Source: Microbispora corallina (lineage in GTDB: Bacteria; Actinomycetota; Actinomycetes; Streptosporangiales; Streptosporangiaceae). Taken from it: a DNA stretch of 64,000 bases. Position numbers and translations under genes: made by a program. The stretch is taken from positions 124,001 to 188,000 of the forward strand of contig NZ_BOOC01000002.1 in the NCBI RefSeq assembly GCF_016863035.1, written 5' to 3'. Under the pieces are notes generated by a model that made no database searches, had not been told where the DNA came from, and was given only the letters and a program-made list of their open reading frames with translations. This document shows positions 18,187 through 26,530 of this stretch, piece after piece (the stretch's first letter is position 1; each line of letters starts with the position of its first letter).

Positions 18187-18840
18187 CTACACCCTGGGCT
18201 CGCCGTACCAGCGCCACGTCGACAGCCGGGGACGGCCGGGCAGCCCGGCGCGGCCGGTGGCCCACAGCAGGGCGGGCCAGGGGTCGGCGTCCGCCGGGAC
18301 GTGCGGGAACAGCCGGCCGAGGACGCGGGCGCACAGGCCCGCGGGCGGCGTCCAGGCGAGTCCGAGCCCCTCGGCCATGTCATGCGTGTGGACCAGCGTC
18401 TCCACGACCCCCATCGCGGCGAAGCCCTCGGGGTCGGACGCTCCGAAGACGTGGTGGGCCAGCGCCTCGGGCGGCGCCGTCCGCACCACGGCGACCAGCA
18501 GCGCCCCGCTCGCCCGCAGCACCCGCAGCAGCCCGGCAGGGCCCGCCGACCGGTCGGCGTGGACGGCGTTGGCCGGGCCTCCCGGCCGGCGGCTCTCCCA
18601 CAGGAAGGGCACCTCGCCGGGCTCGGCCGGCGCGGGCGGCTCGGCCGCCCCGAGCTGCGCGGCGTACGCGAACAGGTCGTCGGCCAGGTGCTCCGCCGTC
18701 TCCCAGCAGGTCCACTCGAGCGTCCCGGCCGGACGCTCCCAGGCGTACGGCGGCGCCTGCGCGAGGACGCCGGTGGCGAGCCGGACGGCCTCCGCGAGGT
18801 CGTCGGCGGTGACGGGAGAGATCGCGGCTGAGGCGGACAT
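18187..18840 (-). CDS. DinB / maleylpyruvate isomerase N-terminal-type metal-binding protein
   Basis: A 217-residue four-helix-bundle protein. WTCWETAEHLADDL (H51) and VHTHDMAEGL (H151, H153) fit the metal-ligand positions of the DinB/MDMPI superfamily, which in actinobacteria includes mycothiol-dependent transferases and isomerases. The C-terminal segment (about 160-217, PALLWATGRAGLPGRPRL) matches the tail usual for these maleylpyruvate-isomerase-like proteins. ATG 18840 is preceded by TACGTT with 7-nt spacing, indicating a leaderless mRNA. Reaction unknown. Confidence 0.8.
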   Translation of the reverse strand: MSASAAISPVTADDLAEAVRLATGVLAQAPPYAWERPAGTLEWTCWETAEHLADDLFAYAAQLGAAEPPAPAEPGEVPFLWESRRPGGPANAVHADRSAGPAGLLRVLRASGALLVAVVRTAPPEALAHHVFGASDPEGFAAMGVVETLVHTHDMAEGLGLAWTPPAGLCARVLGRLFPHVPADADPWPALLWATGRAGLPGRPRLSTWRWYGEPRV

Positions 18841-18967
18841 GCCCCCGAACGTACGCCATCACGTCGGGCGACGCTCATTCCGATCCCCTCGGGAAACGGG
18901 GCCCATCCCGGTGTCACCGTCGTCCGGGCGGGCGTCCCGCGGCCCGGCGGGACGCGTACGGCGGAGG

Positions 18968-19450
18968 TCACCCGTGGGCGTCGAGCAGCGCCCAGACCAC
19001 CTTCCCGCCGCCCCTGGTGAGCATCCAGCCCCAGGCGGCGCTCAGCGCGTCGACCAGGTGGAGCCCGCGGCCGGACTCGGACAGGTCGCTCCAGGAGGAG
19101 ACGGCCGGGACGCGCTCGCTGGCGTCGCTGACGCCACAGCCGAGATGAAACCGGTCGTTCACCAGCTGGAGGCGGATCGGCGGGGCGCCGTCGCCGGGGG
19201 CGTGGCGAAGGGCGTTCGTCACGAGTTCGGACACGACCACCTGGGCGTCGGGCACGAGGTGGGGCAGCCCCCAGCCGCGCAGGGTCTTGTCGGTGAAGTC
19301 GCGGGCGACGGCGGCGGAGGTGGTGCGGCCGTGGAGCGCGCAGGTCGCCGTCGGCGGGACGGGGAGGGCCGCGACGTCGTCCCGCTCGAACACGGAGGTC
19401 AACCACGGAGGCGCTGTCGCGGCTCCCGGGCCTGCCAGCTCTGCAGTCAT
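18968..19450 (-). CDS. HATPase_c anti-sigma/serine kinase-like ATP-binding protein
   Basis: A 160-residue GHKL ATPase of the RsbW/SpoIIAB type, abundant in actinomycetes. The N-box VVVSELVTNALRHA (about 70-83), the G1-like DASERVPAVSS and G2 ESGRGLHLVDALS (about 125-137) are present. ATG 19450 follows GAGGGA. Such proteins phosphorylate or sequester anti-anti-sigma partners; no partner is adjacent. It is divergent from an XRE-DUF5753 regulator, a pairing found many times in these genomes; the third frequent member, a DUF397 protein, is absent. Confidence 0.85.
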   Translation of the reverse strand: MTAELAGPGAATAPPWLTSVFERDDVAALPVPPTATCALHGRTTSAAVARDFTDKTLRGWGLPHLVPDAQVVVSELVTNALRHAPGDGAPPIRLQLVNDRFHLGCGVSDASERVPAVSSWSDLSESGRGLHLVDALSAAWGWMLTRGGGKVVWALLDAHG

Positions 19451-19520
19451 CGCCGATCCCTCAGGTCTCACCCATTACATGATGTGAATATCCCTGTCGT
19501 CGTGTATCTTGCCCTGTGCC

Positions 19521-19550
19521 TTGCGAGTGCAAGCACGCGTGCACGTGCAA
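19521..19550. promoter_or_regulatory. cluster of overlapping palindromes between HATPase and XRE genes
   Basis: GCACGCGTGC (19533-19542) and TGCACGTGCA (19540-19549) are perfect palindromes overlapping by 3 nt, preceded by TTGC-N4-GCAA (19521-19532). They lie midway in the 234-bp divergent gap and are likely operator sequences, perhaps for the XRE protein itself. Confidence 0.45.
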
Positions 19551-19684
19551 ATGTTGTCCGGCCCCGAATTTCATGGGAAGTTCACCGAAAAGACGACGTC
19601 ACCCACCAAGTTGGATGATCATGTCTCTGCACCTCCCGCGTAATCGGAGACCGATCGGCTGAGAATTTCTTCCGGAGCGTCGCC

Positions 19685-20596
19685 ATGGAGACCAGCGTGA
19701 ACAGGGCTCAGGCAGGGGCGCCTTCCTTCGTGGAGGGGGTTGCCCGGGGCGGCCCGACCGTCCTGCGGATCATGCTGGGGGCGCAGCTGAGGCGGCTGCG
19801 CCGCGAGAGCGGCCACACGCCGGAGACGGCGGCCCGGACCATCAGGGCCTCGCACGCGAAGATCAGCCGTCTGGAGCTCGGCCGCGTCGGCTTCAAGGAG
19901 CGCGACGTCGCCGACCTGCTCACCCTGTACGGCGTCACCGACCCCGGGGAGCGGGAGACGCTGCTCCACCTGGCCCGGCAGGCGAACGTCCCGGGCTGGT
20001 GGCACAAGTACAGCGACGTCCTCCCGGGGTGGTTCGAGTTCTACGTCGGCCTCGAGGAGGCCGCCTCCGTCATCCGCTGCTACGAGCTCCAGTTCGTCCC
20101 GAGCCTGCTCCAGACGCCCGAGTACGCGCGGTCGGTCGTCCTCATGGGCAACACCGGCCGGGCGGGCGACGACGTGGAACGCCGGGTCGACCTGCGGATG
20201 CGCCGCCAGGAGCGGCTGGAGGGGCCCGAGGCGGCGACGCTGTGGGCCGTGGTGGACGAGGCCGCCCTGCGCCGTCCCACGGGCGGCGCCGAGGTCATGC
20301 GGGCCCAGATCGAGTACCTCATCGAGATCACCCGCAGGCCCAACATCACCCTCCAGATCGTGCCGCTGGTGGGAAGCGTGCATCCGGCCGCCGGCGGGCC
20401 GTTCACGATCCTGCGCTACCAGGCGCCGGAGCTGCCCGACGTGGTGTACCTGGAGCAGCTCACCAGCGCCCTCTACCTCGACAAGCCCGAGGACACCGAG
20501 GCGTACACGCAGGTGATGAACACGCTGTGCGTGCAGGCGCACCCCGCCTCCCGCACGACGGCCGTCCTGGAGCAACTCCTGGACGAGCTGCGCTAG
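19685..20596 (+). CDS. XRE-family regulator with DUF5753 domain
   Basis: A 303-residue regulator: Cro/C1-type helix-turn-helix (about 30-90, LGAQLRRLRRESGHTPETAA) followed by the DUF5753 effector domain (about 110-300, with SVIRCYELQFVPSLLQTPEYAR and ITLQIVPL), the architecture typical of actinomycete developmental regulators. ATG 19685 follows CGGAGC. Its stop TAG shares three bases with the convergent LysR stop. It is divergent from a HATPase gene and probably controls it and itself. Confidence 0.9.
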   Translation: METSVNRAQAGAPSFVEGVARGGPTVLRIMLGAQLRRLRRESGHTPETAARTIRASHAKISRLELGRVGFKERDVADLLTLYGVTDPGERETLLHLARQANVPGWWHKYSDVLPGWFEFYVGLEEAASVIRCYELQFVPSLLQTPEYARSVVLMGNTGRAGDDVERRVDLRMRRQERLEGPEAATLWAVVDEAALRRPTGGAEVMRAQIEYLIEITRRPNITLQIVPLVGSVHPAAGGPFTILRYQAPELPDVVYLEQLTSALYLDKPEDTEAYTQVMNTLCVQAHPASRTTAVLEQLLDELR

Positions 20597-21507
20597 GGAG
20601 CGCCCGCGGCGAAGAACGACTGGCAGGTGTCGGCGAAGGCCGTGGCCCGGGCGGTGGGACGCACCCCCCGCACCGAGGCCAGCACGACGTCGAGGGCCGG
20701 GACCTCGTCGCTGATCGGCACGCTGACCACCCGGCCGCCGTCGTAGGTCTGGTCGCTCGCCGCCCGCTGGTTGAGTATCGAATAGCCGTGGCCGCCGGCC
20801 ACGAGCGCCCGGGCGGTCTCGTAGCTGGAGGTGCGGAACCGCACCCGGGGCTCGGTGGGGTAGAGGGTCCGGAAGTAGTCGCGGCTGCGCGGCAGGTCGA
20901 GCAGGATCATCGGCTCGCCCGCCAGGTCGGCGAGCGAGACCGACTCCGCCTGGGCCAGCGGGTGGCCCGGCGGCAGCAGCGCGAACGGCCGGGCCTGCGT
21001 GAGCAGCCGCACGTCGAGGTCGAGCGCGAGGTCGACGGCGTAGACGAGGGCCACCTCGCACCGGCCGTCGAGCAGGGCCGCCTCCATCGCCGCGATCTCC
21101 CCCTCGGCCACCGTCACCCGCACCCCCGGATACCGCCCGGCGAAATCGCGCAGCAGCCGGGACAGGTAGAAGGGCGCGAGCGTGGTGAGGCAGCCGACGG
21201 TGAGCTCCCCGGTGAGGCTGCCCGCGAGGCCGCGGGCCGACTGGGCGAGCGCGGCCGCGTGGGACAGGAACTCCCGCGCCTCCACCAGGAAGCGCTCGCC
21301 CGACCGGGTCAGCGAGAGCCCTCTCGCGTGGTGGCGGATGAGCAGCTGGACCCCGAGCTCCCGCTCGACCTGGGCGATGGCGGCCGAGATCGCCGACTGC
21401 GCCACCATGAGCTCGCGGCTGGCCGCGGTCATGCTGCCGAGCTCGGCCGCCGTTACGAAGTAACGCAGCTGGACGAGGGTGAAATTGACGTCCGCCACGC
21501 CACCCAT
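20593..21507 (-). CDS. LysR-family transcriptional regulator
   Basis: A 304-residue LysR regulator with N-terminal winged helix-turn-helix (about 8-68, LVQLRYFVTAAELGSMTAAS) and a two-lobed substrate-binding domain (about 95-300). ATG 21507 was chosen because the frame upstream is not conserved-looking; a GTG five codons later is also possible. It follows the ABC exporter on the same strand after 70 bp, but no target is evident from position. Ligand unknown. Confidence 0.9.
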   Translation of the reverse strand: MGGVADVNFTLVQLRYFVTAAELGSMTAASRELMVAQSAISAAIAQVERELGVQLLIRHHARGLSLTRSGERFLVEAREFLSHAAALAQSARGLAGSLTGELTVGCLTTLAPFYLSRLLRDFAGRYPGVRVTVAEGEIAAMEAALLDGRCEVALVYAVDLALDLDVRLLTQARPFALLPPGHPLAQAESVSLADLAGEPMILLDLPRSRDYFRTLYPTEPRVRFRTSSYETARALVAGGHGYSILNQRAASDQTYDGGRVVSVPISDEVPALDVVLASVRGVRPTARATAFADTCQSFFAAGAP

Positions 21508-21577
21508 TGTGACCGTCTCTGTCCCGTACGGCTCCCGCAACCCGGTATGAATTCCGAATGCCTTTTCCGGTCGCTGA

Positions 21578-22306
21578 TCAGGCGTTTTCCTTCTGGAAGC
21601 GCATGGTGCCCACCGCCATGCCCACGACCACGAAGACAAGCGACACGACGACGCCCCACAGGACGGCCGGCGAGGCGTACGACCCGGCGAACAGCGCCCG
21701 CAGCGCCTCCACCGCGTACCGGAACGGCGTGAGGCGGGAGACGACGTCGAGCCAGGTGGGGGCGAGCGACATCGGCAGCAGCGCGCCCGACAGCAGCATG
21801 AGCGGGATCACCACGGTGGACATGAGCGCGGGGAACAGCTCCTGGCGGATCGTGAGCGCGGCCGCGTACGACAGCGCCGCCATGCCGATGGACAGGACCG
21901 TGACGAGCAGCAGGCCGAGCAGCACGCCGGCCAGCGGCGCGCGCAGGCCGAGGGCGTAGCCGATCACGGTGATGCCGACAGCCTGAACCAGCAGCACGAC
22001 GCTGTCCTTGAGCACGCGGCCGAGCAGCAGCGTGACCCGGCTGACCGGGGTGACGCGCAGCCGCTCCAGCACCCCGAACCGCTGGTCGAAGACGATGCCG
22101 AAGCCGACCAGCCCGGAGCTGACCAGCCCGAGCTGCATGAGCAGGCCCGGCACGAGCGTGTCCCACGAGCCCACGCCGCTGCGGTCGAAGAGCGGGCCGA
22201 ACAGCACGAGGTACAGCAGCGGCTGGACGGCGCCGAAGACGACCGCGAAGCGGCTCTTGAAGGTGCCGCGCAGGTAGTGACCGGTGAGGGTGGCCAGGGC
22301 GCTCAC
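21578..22306 (-). CDS. ABC-2 type exporter permease (DrrB-like)
   Basis: A 242-residue membrane protein with six predicted helices of the ABC-2 family (TLTGHYLRGTFKSRFAVVF; GLLMQLGLVSSGLVGFG; LLLVTVLSIGMAAL; LMSTVVIPLMLLSGALLP). It pairs with the upstream ATPase to export drugs or lipids. GTG 22306 overlaps the ATPase stop (GTGA), which excludes the longer reading frame. Confidence 0.93.
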   Translation of the reverse strand: MSALATLTGHYLRGTFKSRFAVVFGAVQPLLYLVLFGPLFDRSGVGSWDTLVPGLLMQLGLVSSGLVGFGIVFDQRFGVLERLRVTPVSRVTLLLGRVLKDSVVLLVQAVGITVIGYALGLRAPLAGVLLGLLLVTVLSIGMAALSYAAALTIRQELFPALMSTVVIPLMLLSGALLPMSLAPTWLDVVSRLTPFRYAVEALRALFAGSYASPAVLWGVVVSLVFVVVGMAVGTMRFQKENA

Positions 22307-23046
22307 GCGGCGGCCCCCTCGCGCAGCGCGCGGCCGGTCAGGGCGAGGAACACCTCGTCGAGCGTCGCGGCGCCCTCCGCGGCCTTCAGCTCGGCCGGCG
22401 TGCCGGACGCGACGATCCGGCCGTGGTCGATGATGAGGACCCGGTCGCAGAGCGCGTCGGCCTCCTCCAGGTAGTGGGTCGTCAGGAAGACCGTCACGCC
22501 GTCCCGGTCGCGCAGGCGCCGCACGTGCTCCCACAGGTTGGCCCGGCTCTGCGGGTCGAGGCCGGTCGTCGGCTCGTCCAGGAACAGCAGGCCGGGGCGG
22601 TGCAGCAGGCCCATGACGATGTCCGCCCGCCGCTTCTGCCCGCCGGACAGGGTGGCGGCCGTGCGCCGTTCGAGCCCGGCCAGCTCGAACTCGGCGAGGA
22701 GGTCGGCGACCCGCTCGCGCGCCTCCGGGCGGCGCATGCCGTACAGCCGGGCCTGAAGCTCCATCTCTTCGCCGATCTCAGTTATCGGTCCGATCATCCC
22801 GCCCTGGGCGACGTACCCGATGCGCCGCCGGACGCCCATGGGGTCGGCGAACAGGTCGTGCCCCGCGACGGTCGCCGTGCCGGAGGTGGGCCGCAGGAGC
22901 GTCGTCAGCATCCGCAGCGTGGTCGTCTTGCCCGCGCCGTTCGGGCCGAGGAAGCCGACGATCTCCCCGGCGGACACGTCGATGTCGATCCCCCGTACGG
23001 CCTCGACCGTCCCGAAGGTCTTGGTGAGTCCTCTCGCGTGAATCAT
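22303..23046 (-). CDS. ABC exporter ATP-binding protein (DrrA-like)
   Basis: A 247-residue ABC ATPase of the daunorubicin-resistance type. Walker A GPNGAGKTT (34-42), signature LSGGQ (133-137), Walker B LLFLDEP (about 152-158) and the H-loop (TTHYLEEADAL) are complete. A TACTCT -10 ends 6 nt before ATG 23046, so its mRNA is probably leaderless; a perfect palindrome abuts the -10 upstream, where the divergent TetR protein would block transcription. Substrate unknown. Confidence 0.94.
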   Translation of the reverse strand: MIHARGLTKTFGTVEAVRGIDIDVSAGEIVGFLGPNGAGKTTTLRMLTTLLRPTSGTATVAGHDLFADPMGVRRRIGYVAQGGMIGPITEIGEEMELQARLYGMRRPEARERVADLLAEFELAGLERRTAATLSGGQKRRADIVMGLLHRPGLLFLDEPTTGLDPQSRANLWEHVRRLRDRDGVTVFLTTHYLEEADALCDRVLIIDHGRIVASGTPAELKAAEGAATLDEVFLALTGRALREGAAA

Positions 23047-23058
23047 GCCGGTAGAGTA

Positions 23059-23074
23059 ACACCAAACTTGGTGT
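23059..23074. promoter_or_regulatory. TetR operator palindrome
   Basis: ACACCAA-AC-TTGGTGT, a perfect 7-bp inverted repeat directly upstream of the -10 (TACTCT, minus strand) of the exporter operon and 32 bp before the TetR -10 (TACACT, 23106-23111). Position and symmetry fit the binding site of the divergent TetR protein. Confidence 0.7.
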
Positions 23075-23118
23075 CACTTAAATCTTTATGTCACTCCATC
23101 GCTCGTACACTGGACGGC

Positions 23119-23811
23119 GTGGAGGAGAGCCTGCGCGAGCGGAAGAAGCGGGAGACCCGGCAGCGGATCGCCGACATGGCCATGGGCCTGTTCCTGCAGC
23201 GCGGGTTCGACAACGTCACCGTGGCCGAGGTGGCCAGGGCCGCCGACGTGTCCGTGAACACGGTGTTCAACTACTTCCGCACCAAGGAGGACCTGTTCCT
23301 CGACCGCAGCCAGGACGTCGAGGACCTGCTGGCCCGCGTCGTCCGCGAGCGGCGGCCGGGCGAGACCGTCGTCGAGGCCCTGCGCCGCGACTTCTTCGAC
23401 TCCCTGGCCAGCGGCGACTGGCGCTACGGCATGCACGAGGGCGTCGACCTGTTCGCGCGGCGGGTCCGCGAGAGCCCGTCACTGTCGGCGCGGCTGCTGG
23501 AGGTCGGCTACCGCCGCGAGGAGCAACTGGCCCACGCGCTCGCCGACGAGGTGGACGCCGACCCCGACGACCTCACCCCGTGGCTGGTGTCCGCCCAGGT
23601 GTGCGCGGTCATCCGGACACTGACCCGCCACTTCGCGGTCCGGCGGATGGCCGGGGAGGAGACCGAGCGCATCCTCGCCGACGTCCGGGAGCGGGCCGAA
23701 CGCGCCTTCGACCTGCTGGAGCGCGGCATCGGCGACTACGCCCTCCGCTGGGACGCCCCCGCGACGCGGCCGGCCTCCGGGAACCGGCCGTCCCCCGCGC
23801 CCGCCGAGTGA
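23119..23811 (+). CDS. TetR-family regulator of the divergent ABC exporter
   Basis: A 230-residue TetR repressor: helix-turn-helix at about 8-55 (RIADMAMGLFLQRGFDNVTV, VNTVFNYFRTKEDLF) and a C-terminal ligand domain. GTG 23119 follows TACACT with exactly 7 nt, a leaderless start. Divergent from drrAB-like genes with an operator palindrome between, so it should repress them and probably itself until an exported compound binds. Ends in a proline-rich tail. Confidence 0.9.
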   Translation: MEESLRERKKRETRQRIADMAMGLFLQRGFDNVTVAEVARAADVSVNTVFNYFRTKEDLFLDRSQDVEDLLARVVRERRPGETVVEALRRDFFDSLASGDWRYGMHEGVDLFARRVRESPSLSARLLEVGYRREEQLAHALADEVDADPDDLTPWLVSAQVCAVIRTLTRHFAVRRMAGEETERILADVRERAERAFDLLERGIGDYALRWDAPATRPASGNRPSPAPAE

Positions 23812-23884
23812 TCGCGGCGGGCGGACACACGGCCGACCCCGGGCGATCGGCGCGCCGGGCCCGGCGACCGGTATACAGGTCCAC

Positions 23885-24334
23885 GTGAAGTTGGACGACC
23901 TGGACCGCGCCATCATCAGGGCCCTCGTGGAGGACGCCCGGGCGACGTACGCGGAGATCGGCGGGCACGTCGGGCTGTCCGCCCCCGCGGTCAAACGGCG
24001 GGTGGACCGCCTCGTCGCGAGCGGCGCGATCACCGGGTTCAGCGCGCGCGTCGAGCCGTCGGCGCTCGGCTGGACCACCGAGGCGTACGTCGAGCTGTTC
24101 TGCCGGGGCAAGACGTCGCCCGCGGAGATCGGGACGGCGGTCTCCCGGCACCCCGAGGTGGTCTCGGCCTGCACCGTGACCGGGGAGGCGGACGCCCTGC
24201 TGCACATCCGCGCGACCGACGTCCGGCACGTGGAGCGGGTCATCGAGCGCCTCGCGGCGGAGCCGTTCGTGGTGCGGACCAAGAGCGCGATCGTGCTCTC
24301 CCGGCTGATTAACGGATCGCCGCAAACCACCTGA
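23885..24334 (+). CDS. Lrp/AsnC-family regulator of the DDAH-rocD operon
   Basis: A 149-residue Lrp-type regulator: N-terminal helix-turn-helix (about 1-50, MKLDDLDRAIIRALVEDARA) and RAM amino-acid-binding domain (about 65-140, VVSACTVTGEADALLHI). GTG 23885 lies 7 nt after TATACA, a leaderless start. It precedes DDAH and ornithine aminotransferase on the same strand with a 106-bp gap, so it likely senses an amino acid of the arginine/ornithine pathway and controls those genes. Confidence 0.9.
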   Translation: MKLDDLDRAIIRALVEDARATYAEIGGHVGLSAPAVKRRVDRLVASGAITGFSARVEPSALGWTTEAYVELFCRGKTSPAEIGTAVSRHPEVVSACTVTGEADALLHIRATDVRHVERVIERLAAEPFVVRTKSAIVLSRLINGSPQTT

Positions 24335-24440
24335 ACGACGCAACCGATCGACACATGGGCGCAACGCGGGCGCATTGGCCGGGCCGCGTCCGGATTCCTA
24401 CGCTGAAGACCCGTTCACCGGTTTCCCGTATGGAGTCTGG

Positions 24441-25286
24441 ATGACAATCGCGCCATCGACACAGGCCACCGCCGCTCCGGCCGGTGACCGCACGAGCACC
24501 GCGCGGCACTTCCTGATGTGCCGGCCCGAGTTCTTCGCGGTCTCGTACTCCATCAATCCGTGGATGGACCCGGCGAAGGGCGCCGACGCCGGCACGGCCG
24601 TGCGCCAGTGGGAGGGCCTCCGGCAGGCGTACGAGAGCCTGGGGCACACGGTCCGCCTGATCGACCCGATCGAGGGGCTGCCCGACATGGTCTTCGCGGC
24701 CAACGGCGCACTGGTCGTGGAGGGGAAGGTCTACGGCGCCCGGTTCGCGCACGCGGAGCGCGCGGCCGAGGGCCCGGCGTACCTGCGCTGGTTCGCCGAG
24801 CGGGGCTACGAGACGCTGGAGCCGTCGTTCACCAACGAGGGCGAGGGCGACTACCTGACGCTCGACGAGATGATCCTCGCCGGGACCGGCTTCCGCACCG
24901 ACGTGGCCGCCCACATGGAGGCCCAGGAGTTCCTCGGCCGCCCGGTGGTGACGCTGCGGCTGGTGGACCCGCGCTTCTACCACCTCGACACCGCCCTGTT
25001 CCCGCTGGACGGGCGCAACGTCGCCTACTACCCGGACGCGTTCTCCGCCGGCAGTCAGCGGGTGCTGCGGCGGCTGTTCCCGGACGCGGTGATCGCGGCC
25101 GCGGCCGACGCGGAGGTGCTGGGGCTCAACGCGGTCAGCGACGGGCGGAACGTCGTCGTCAACGCGGAGGCGACCAGCCTCGCGCTCGAACTGAAGCGCC
25201 GCGGGTTCGAGGTCCTCCCCGTCGACCTGAGCGAGCTGCGCAAGGCCGGCGGCGGCCCCAAGTGCTGCACCCTGGAGATCCGATGA
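24441..25286 (+). CDS. ddaH: dimethylarginine dimethylaminohydrolase / arginine deiminase-family amidinohydrolase
   Basis: A 281-residue guanidino-group-modifying enzyme. ATG 24441 follows TATGGAG. Family marks are LMCRPEFFAVSY near the N-terminus, GLPDMVFAANGA (about 79-90), FTNEGEGDYL, catalytic H181 (FYHLDTALFPL) and the C-terminal nucleophile cysteine in GGGPKCC (C275/C276). It would hydrolyse methylarginines or a related guanidine to citrulline plus an amine. The 4-nt overlap with rocD (ATGA) and the upstream Lrp gene place it in an arginine/ornithine catabolic operon; the true substrate could be another guanidino compound. Confidence 0.88.
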   Translation: MTIAPSTQATAAPAGDRTSTARHFLMCRPEFFAVSYSINPWMDPAKGADAGTAVRQWEGLRQAYESLGHTVRLIDPIEGLPDMVFAANGALVVEGKVYGARFAHAERAAEGPAYLRWFAERGYETLEPSFTNEGEGDYLTLDEMILAGTGFRTDVAAHMEAQEFLGRPVVTLRLVDPRFYHLDTALFPLDGRNVAYYPDAFSAGSQRVLRRLFPDAVIAAAADAEVLGLNAVSDGRNVVVNAEATSLALELKRRGFEVLPVDLSELRKAGGGPKCCTLEIR

Positions 25287-26500
25287 ACAGCGAGGAGCTC
25301 ATCCGGCTCGCCGAGAGCCGCAGCGCCCACAACTACCACCCGCTGCCCGTCGTGATCGCGGCGGCCGAGGGGGCGTGGGTCACCGACGTGGAGGGCCGGC
25401 GCTACCTCGACTGCCTGGCCGGGTACTCGTCGCTGAACTTCGGCCACGGCAACCCGCTGATTCTGGACGCGGCCCGCGAGCAGCTCGACCGGCTCACGCT
25501 GACAAGCCGCGCGTTCTTCCACGACCGGTTCGCCGCGTTCGTGTCCGGGCTGGCCGACCTGTGCGGCAAGGACATGGTCCTGCCGATGAACACCGGCGCC
25601 GAGGCCGTCGAGACCGCGATCAAGGTGGCCCGCAAGTGGGGCTACGAGGTCAAGGGCGTGGCGAAGGACAAGGCGAACATCGTGGTCATGGAGGACAACT
25701 TCCACGGCCGCACCACCACCATCGTGGGCTTCTCCACCGACCCCGACGCGTACGGCGGCTTCGGCCCGTTCACCCCCGGCTTCCGCGTCGTGAAGTACGG
25801 CTCGGTGGAGGCGGTGCGCGAGGCGATCGACGAGAACACGGTGGCCGTGCTGCTGGAGCCCATCCAGGGCGAGGCGGGCGTCCTGGTGCCGCCGGAGGGC
25901 TACCTGTCCGCGGTCCGCGAGATCTGCACCGACAACCGGGTGCTGCTCGTCGCCGACGAGATCCAGTCGGGCCTCGGGCGCACGGGCGAGACCTTCGCCT
26001 GCGACCACGAGGGCGTCGTGCCCGACGTCTACGTCCTCGGCAAGGCGCTCGGCGGCGGCGTGGTCCCGGTGTCGGCCGTGGTCGCGGACGAGGACGTGCT
26101 CGGGGTCATCCGCCCCGGGCAGCACGGCTCGACGTTCGGCGGCAACCCGATGGCGTGCGCGGTCGGCACCGCGGTCGTCGAGATGCTGAAGACGGGCGAG
26201 TACCAGCGGCGTGCCCGGGAGCTGGGCGGGTTCCTCCACGACCGGCTGCGTGAGCTGGCCGCGCCCCGGGAGGGCCGGCAGGCCGTGGTCGCGGTGCGCG
26301 GGCGCGGCCTGTGGGCCGGGATCGACATCGACCCGTCGCTGGCCACCGGCCGCCAGGTGAGCGAGGCGCTGATGCGGCGCGGCGTGCTCGCGAAGGACAC
26401 GCACGGCTCCACGATCCGGCTCGCCCCGCCCCTGGTCGTCTCGCGCGACGACCTGGCCTGGGCCGTCGGTCAGCTCGAGGCCGTCCTGCGGGAGCTATGA
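25283..26500 (+). CDS. rocD: ornithine aminotransferase
   Basis: A 405-residue class III PLP aminotransferase that converts ornithine and 2-oxoglutarate to glutamate semialdehyde and glutamate. The PLP lysine is K254 in YVLGKALGGGVVPVSA; NTGAEAVETAIKVARKW, DEIQSGLGRTG and the GSTFGGNPMAC loop are typical of ornithine aminotransferases. Its start overlaps the DDAH stop. With DDAH it forms a two-gene operon for arginine-derived nitrogen. It ends 30 nt from the convergent PhoD-like gene. Confidence 0.93.
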   Translation: MNSEELIRLAESRSAHNYHPLPVVIAAAEGAWVTDVEGRRYLDCLAGYSSLNFGHGNPLILDAAREQLDRLTLTSRAFFHDRFAAFVSGLADLCGKDMVLPMNTGAEAVETAIKVARKWGYEVKGVAKDKANIVVMEDNFHGRTTTIVGFSTDPDAYGGFGPFTPGFRVVKYGSVEAVREAIDENTVAVLLEPIQGEAGVLVPPEGYLSAVREICTDNRVLLVADEIQSGLGRTGETFACDHEGVVPDVYVLGKALGGGVVPVSAVVADEDVLGVIRPGQHGSTFGGNPMACAVGTAVVEMLKTGEYQRRARELGGFLHDRLRELAAPREGRQAVVAVRGRGLWAGIDIDPSLATGRQVSEALMRRGVLAKDTHGSTIRLAPPLVVSRDDLAWAVGQLEAVLREL

Positions 26501-26530
26501 CCGATCCCGTGCGGCTCGCGCCGCCGGAGG

